NCBI GenBank assembly: GCA_910575755.1
Contig: CAJTFO010000001.1
Span: 434,001 to 498,000, forward strand
Direction of reading: 5' to 3'
Source: Desulfovibrionaceae bacterium
GTDB lineage: Bacteria; Desulfobacterota; Desulfovibrionia; Desulfovibrionales; Desulfovibrionaceae
DNA: 64,000 nt
The notes under the pieces are model-generated. The model had not been told where the DNA came from, ran no database searches, and saw nothing but the letters and a program-made list of their open reading frames with translations. Shown piece by piece: positions 60,532 to 64,000 of this stretch; the stretch's first letter is position 1, and each line of letters begins with the position of its first letter. The translations under genes were made by a program, and so were the position numbers.

Positions 60532-61659
60532 ATGGAAACAAGTGCGCAAGTGACCGCTTCGGCCAGGGGGCCGCTCTGGATCGTAAGCGTTGGAGGCCGA
60601 TGGCGCATGGAAGAGCCCCGGCCTGAAGAAGCCGACGCGGCTCTGGCCGGCCTTGCGGATCAGCGCGTGCGCCAGCTGCGCCTGGAGGCCTCGGCGCTGG
60701 GCCAGTGGGACACCAGTCTGCTGGTCTTTCTGGTCCAGTTGGTCAAGGCCGCGCGCGCCCGCCAACTATCGGTGGATCTGGATCTGCCGCAAGGTCTGAA
60801 ACGCCTGCTGCACCTGGCCTTCGCCGTGCCCGCCCAGGATGGAGCGGCCCGCAAAAAGGCCAATACGTCCTTTTTGTACCGCCTGGGCGACAGCGCCATC
60901 ACCCTGCCGCCCAGGGTGGCGGACTTTCTCAACTTTTGCGGCGACGTCACGCTTGCGCTCTGGCGGCTTTTTCTGGGCCGCGCCAAAATGCGCCCGCAGG
61001 ATTTTGTGGCCGCCATGCATGAATGCGGCGTGCAGGCCTTGCCCATCATTTCCCTCACCAGCCTGCTCTTCGGCCTGATACTGGCCTTTGTGGGCGCGGT
61101 GCAGCTCACCCAGTTCGGCGCTCAGATATATGTGGCGGGACTGGTGGGCATCGGCATGCTGCGGGTCATGGGCGCCATCATGGTGGGCGTGGTCATGTCG
61201 GGCCGGGTGGGCGCGGCCTATGCGGCGCTTATCGGCACCATGCAGGTCAATGAGGAGGTGGACGCCCTCTCCACCCTGGGCATTCCCCCCGTGGACTTTC
61301 TGGTGCTGCCGCGCGTGCTGGCGCTCACGTTCATGGTTCCGCTGCTGACTCTCTATGCCGACCTTATGGGAGTGCTGGGCGGCTATCTGGTGGGCGTCAT
61401 GATGCTGGGCCTCAATCCCATGGAATATTTCAACGCCACCACGCAGATGGTTCCCTTTAAGCATGTGCTCATCGGCCTGGTCTACGGCACGGTGTTCGGA
61501 GTCATCATTGCCGTGGCGGGCTGCTATCAGGGCATGCGCTGCGGCCGCAGCGCCCAGGCCGTGGGGCAGGCCACCACCACGGCTGTGGTCCATTCCATTG
61601 TGGGCATCATCGTGGCTACAGCCGTCATTACCGTCATCTGCAACGTGCTGGGCGTGTGA
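60532..61659 (+). CDS. mlaE: MlaE-family permease with N-terminal STAS domain
   Basis: 375 residues. Residues ~10-95 form a STAS-like domain (WIVSVGGRWRMEEPRPEEADAAL, WDTSLLVFLVQLVKAARAR). The rest is the MlaE/YrbE permease with about five helices; PIISLTSLLFGLILAFVGAVQL and GRVGAAYAALIGTMQVNEEVDALSTLGIPPVDFLVLPRVLAL are the family signature. It forms the membrane part of a phospholipid/lipid transporter linking the two membranes of the envelope. First gene of an mla-type operon. Confidence 0.92.
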   Translation: METSAQVTASARGPLWIVSVGGRWRMEEPRPEEADAALAGLADQRVRQLRLEASALGQWDTSLLVFLVQLVKAARARQLSVDLDLPQGLKRLLHLAFAVPAQDGAARKKANTSFLYRLGDSAITLPPRVADFLNFCGDVTLALWRLFLGRAKMRPQDFVAAMHECGVQALPIISLTSLLFGLILAFVGAVQLTQFGAQIYVAGLVGIGMLRVMGAIMVGVVMSGRVGAAYAALIGTMQVNEEVDALSTLGIPPVDFLVLPRVLALTFMVPLLTLYADLMGVLGGYLVGVMMLGLNPMEYFNATTQMVPFKHVLIGLVYGTVFGVIIAVAGCYQGMRCGRSAQAVGQATTTAVVHSIVGIIVATAVITVICNVLGV

Positions 61660-61660
61660 C

Positions 61661-62533
61661 ATGAGCACTGACACGGATGCGAAAAACACGCTGACAACGA
61701 AATCCGCCGGAACGGACGACCGCGAGCTGCGGATCAGCGTGCGCGGCCTTCAGGTGGGCTATGGTTCTTTTGTGCTCATGCGCGATGTCAGCTTTGACGT
61801 GCGCGCCGGCGATATTTTTTTCATTATGGGAGGGTCGGGCTGCGGCAAAAGCACCCTGCTGCGGGTGCTCATGGGCCTCAAATCTCCCCAGGCGGGGCAG
61901 GTGCTGTATGGGGACACGGACTTCTGGGGCGGCGGCGAGGACACGCGCCGCCGCGTCATGCGCCACGCTGGCGTGCTTTTTCAGGGCGGCGCCCTGTGGA
62001 GCTCCATGACCCTGGCCGAAAACGTGGGCCTGCCCCTCCAGCAATACACGGATCTGGACGAAGAGGAAATACGAGAACAGGCCTCCCTCAAGCTGGCCCT
62101 GGCCGGCCTGGCCGGCTTTGAAGACTATTACCCCTCTGAAATCAGCGGAGGCATGCGCAAGCGCGCCGGGCTGGCCCGCGCCCTGGCGCTGGATCCCCGC
62201 ATACTCTTTCTCGACGAACCCTCAGCCGGGCTGGACCCGGTCAGTTCGCGCCTGCTGGATGATCTGATTCTGGAACTGCGGGACACGCTGGGCGCCACGT
62301 TTGTCATTGTTTCCCACGAGCTGGCCAGCATTTTTTCCATTGCCAGCAACAGCGTCTTTCTGGACGCGCACACCCGCTCGGTCACGGCCAGGGGCAATCC
62401 CGCCCAACTGGTTCGCGACCCCCATACCGAAAAACGCGCCCGGCTTTTCCTGACCAGAGGCGACGAGCGCGAGGCGGCAGAATCCGCCCGCGCCGACGCC
62501 GGGGAGAGCCCGCCGCACAAGGATATTGCATGA
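61661..62533 (+). CDS. mlaF: MlaF-family ABC ATPase
   Basis: 290 residues. Walker A GGSGCGKST, Q-loop LFQGGALWSSMT (MlaF-typical), signature EISGGMRKRAGLARAL, Walker B ILFLDEPSAGLDP and H-loop VSHELASIFSIA. The C-terminal ~35 residues are a polar extension. Drives lipid transport by MlaE. The ATG at 61661 lies 1 bp after the mlaE stop. Confidence 0.94.
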   Translation: MSTDTDAKNTLTTKSAGTDDRELRISVRGLQVGYGSFVLMRDVSFDVRAGDIFFIMGGSGCGKSTLLRVLMGLKSPQAGQVLYGDTDFWGGGEDTRRRVMRHAGVLFQGGALWSSMTLAENVGLPLQQYTDLDEEEIREQASLKLALAGLAGFEDYYPSEISGGMRKRAGLARALALDPRILFLDEPSAGLDPVSSRLLDDLILELRDTLGATFVIVSHELASIFSIASNSVFLDAHTRSVTARGNPAQLVRDPHTEKRARLFLTRGDEREAAESARADAGESPPHKDIA

Positions 62534-63495
62534 CTTCACAAACATACAGGACAACGGTGGGCGCTTTTGTGCTGGGCGGCATCACCCTCTTCGCCCTGGG
62601 CGTCATCATGCTGGGCGGAGGACGCCTGTTCAGCAACGACGTCGAATATGTGCTTTACTTCGACGGCTCGGTGAGCGGCCTTTCCATCGGCGCGCCAGTG
62701 GTGTTTCGCGGCGTTCCCATGGGCAGCGTCACCCAGATCAGCCTGGTGGCCAACCCGCGCGACTCCAACGTGACCATTCCGGTGCTCATCCGCATTGACG
62801 AAAAAAGCTTCGTGCGCTCCAGCGGCACGGGCATTTCCGAATCGTTCCAGCAGGAAATCATCCGCCGCATGGTTCAGCGCGGTCTGCGCGCCCGTTTGCA
62901 GTTGCAGAGCCTGATCACCGGCCAGTACCGCGTGGAACTGGATTTTTATCCGGACGCCCCGGCCCATTTCCGTTCCTCCACGCCGGATCTGGAAATTCCC
63001 ACCGTGCCCTCGCCCATCGACACCCTTCAGCGCACGCTGGCCAAATTGCCGCTGGAACATATGGTTCATTCGCTGGATTCCATTCTGGAAACCCTGTCCC
63101 GGGCGCTGGCCGACGACAAGCTCAAGGAGGGCATTGCCGCTTTTGCCGGCACCTTTGTTGAAGCGCAGCGGATGCTCAGGGACAGCCCCCTGCGCAATGC
63201 GGCGGACAGCGCGCTGCAACAGATTGACCACACGGCCAGGGCCGTGCGCCAGGAACTGCCCGGCGCGCTGGCGGCCTTCCACGACGCCATGAGCAACATG
63301 GCCCAGGCCGCCCAACAGTTGCGCAGGGTCACGGGATCGGCCGAGAGTGTGCTGGGGCGGGATTCGCCAACCATGAACGACCTGCGCCGTCTGCTCAAGG
63401 AAGCCATCGCCGCGGCCCGTTCGCTGCGCGATCTCACGGACATGCTTGAACGCAACCCTGAAGCCCTGCTCAAGGGTAAAAAAGGAAAACGCTGA
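62530..63495 (+). CDS. mlaD: MlaD-family MCE protein
   Basis: 321 residues. One N-terminal membrane helix (TTVGAFVLGGITLFALGVIML) and an MCE domain (residues ~38-120: YVLYFDGSVSGLSIGAPVVFRGVPMGSVTQI). The C-terminal ~150 residues are predicted helical/coiled-coil (LAKLPLEHMVHSLDSILETLSRALADD and RQELPGALAAFHDAMSNMAQAAQQLRR), longer than E. coli MlaD (183 aa) and similar to PqiB/LetB-like periplasmic needles. Overlaps mlaF by 4 bp. Confidence 0.9.
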   Translation: MTSQTYRTTVGAFVLGGITLFALGVIMLGGGRLFSNDVEYVLYFDGSVSGLSIGAPVVFRGVPMGSVTQISLVANPRDSNVTIPVLIRIDEKSFVRSSGTGISESFQQEIIRRMVQRGLRARLQLQSLITGQYRVELDFYPDAPAHFRSSTPDLEIPTVPSPIDTLQRTLAKLPLEHMVHSLDSILETLSRALADDKLKEGIAAFAGTFVEAQRMLRDSPLRNAADSALQQIDHTARAVRQELPGALAAFHDAMSNMAQAAQQLRRVTGSAESVLGRDSPTMNDLRRLLKEAIAAARSLRDLTDMLERNPEALLKGKKGKR

Positions 63496-64000
63496 TGTCA
63501 CGCCATCTTGTATTGCTGGCCGCGCTGCTGACCATGCTGACCGCCTGCGGTCGCAGCGCGCCCACACGGTATTATCTGCTGGAAAGTGCATTGGGGCCGG
63601 TGCAGGCCGACGGTCTGCCCGCCAAAAGCCTGCGCGTGGCCCAGGTCAATGTGCCGGAATATCTGGACCGCAGCGGCATTGTCAGCCGTGTGGACGGCAA
63701 AAGCCGCCTGATCATAGCCGAGTTCCACGCCTGGGCCGAACCACTGAGCCACGGCATACGCCGCGTGTTTCAGGAAACGCTGACCCCGCCGCTGCTGGCC
63801 GGAGGCGTCAGTGTGCTGCCCTCCGGCGACGAGGACAGCGGCGACTTCACCCTTCTGCTGGACATACAGCGCCTGGACGGCAATTTTGACGAGAAGGCTG
63901 TGCTGGAGGCGCACTGGTCATTGCGCAACAGAGACGAGACCATTCTGGGCCGGGGCATCTATGCCGCCGAAGAAATGGTGCGGGGCAAAAGCTATGACGT
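63495..64000 (+). CDS. ABC-transport auxiliary lipoprotein (PqiC/DUF330-like), cut by window end
   Basis: The first 168 codons are present. A signal peptide with lipobox LTAC (Cys ~18) starts the protein, followed by RYYLLESALG, VAQVNVPEYLDRSGIVSRVDGKSRLIIAEFHAWAEPLSHGIRRVF, which is the PqiC/ABC-type transport auxiliary lipoprotein pattern (family length ~190 aa). It would replace MlaC/MlaA as the outer-membrane partner of the mlaEFD system. The ATG overlaps the mlaD stop (TGATG). Confidence 0.88.
   Translation, partial: MSRHLVLLAALLTMLTACGRSAPTRYYLLESALGPVQADGLPAKSLRVAQVNVPEYLDRSGIVSRVDGKSRLIIAEFHAWAEPLSHGIRRVFQETLTPPLLAGGVSVLPSGDEDSGDFTLLLDIQRLDGNFDEKAVLEAHWSLRNRDETILGRGIYAAEEMVRGKSYD

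Noticed and set aside
1-64000. tRNA, rRNA, CRISPR arrays, insertion sequences, phage genes
   Set aside because: No clover-leaf with CCA-type context, no regularly spaced repeats, no transposase, integrase or phage structural motifs were recognised on either strand.

Overview
The window looks like chromosomal DNA of a GC-rich, strictly anaerobic, sulfate-reducing deltaproteobacterium of the Desulfovibrio type. Supporting signs are a periplasmic [NiFe] hydrogenase without a cytochrome b subunit, a NifU/NifS iron-sulfur operon under an Rrf2 regulator, a class III (oxygen-sensitive) ribonucleotide reductase, meso-DAP peptidoglycan synthesis, the non-mevalonate isoprenoid pathway and two FlgO-domain proteins. 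I see no tRNA, rRNA, CRISPR array, insertion sequence or prophage.

Layout. 1-5.5 kb: minus-strand division and cell-wall (dcw) cluster mraZ-rsmH-ftsL-ftsI-murE, with a phased MraZ operator before mraZ. 5.8-8.3 kb: pyruvate kinase overlapping an HD-GYP gene. 8.4-20.6 kb: minus-strand surface-polysaccharide locus with an ABC flippase, several glycosyltransferases and a three-enzyme set that probably makes a UDP-L-QuiNAc or UDP-L-RhaNAc type sugar. A sharply AT-rich 4.4 kb block (12.1-16.5 kb) inside it carries a GT2-GT4 fusion, a methyltransferase and a radical SAM protein. 21-29.5 kb: minus-strand ispG-proS-xseA-M23 peptidase-xseB-ispA-dxs. 29.6-31.4 kb: a three-gene FlgO-type operon behind a good sigma-54 promoter. 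31.5-36.5 kb: ychF, trmJ-like, DUF456, paaK-like and DUF1786 genes. 36.6-40.1 kb: hynB-hynA-hynD. 40.2-42.5 kb: a YjjP/YjjB exporter and a divergent transcarbamylase-like protein. 42.6-44.0 kb: gph and a ferredoxin. 44.1-47.6 kb: metA-rrf2-nifU-nifS. 47.7-51.2 kb: anaerobic ribonucleotide reductase behind a cobalamin riboswitch. 51.5-57.5 kb: an HD protein, an exported protein and a convergent cluster of radical SAM, GNAT and GNAT-TraB/GumN fusion genes. 57.7-60.5 kb: polA. 60.5-64 kb: mlaE-mlaF-mlaD and an auxiliary lipoprotein, running off the window.

Most unusual points. (1) The class III ribonucleotide reductase is split: the large ORF stops after its zinc-site region, and the glycyl-radical segment is a separate 56-residue ORF between nrdD and nrdG. 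The operon sits behind a complete cobalamin riboswitch, and a 13-bp tandem repeat lies just upstream of the promoter. (2) A cluster pairs a GNAT/TraB-GumN fusion with a stand-alone GNAT paralogue and a radical SAM enzyme. An ~87-bp two-hairpin repeat precedes the fusion gene and occurs again, oriented the same way relative to its gene, upstream of the facing exported protein. (3) A radical SAM/methyltransferase pair lies in an AT-rich island inside the glycan locus. (4) mlaE appears to be transcribed as a leaderless mRNA. (5) PolA has lost its proofreading residues, and a transcarbamylase-like protein has lost its carbamoyl-phosphate signature.
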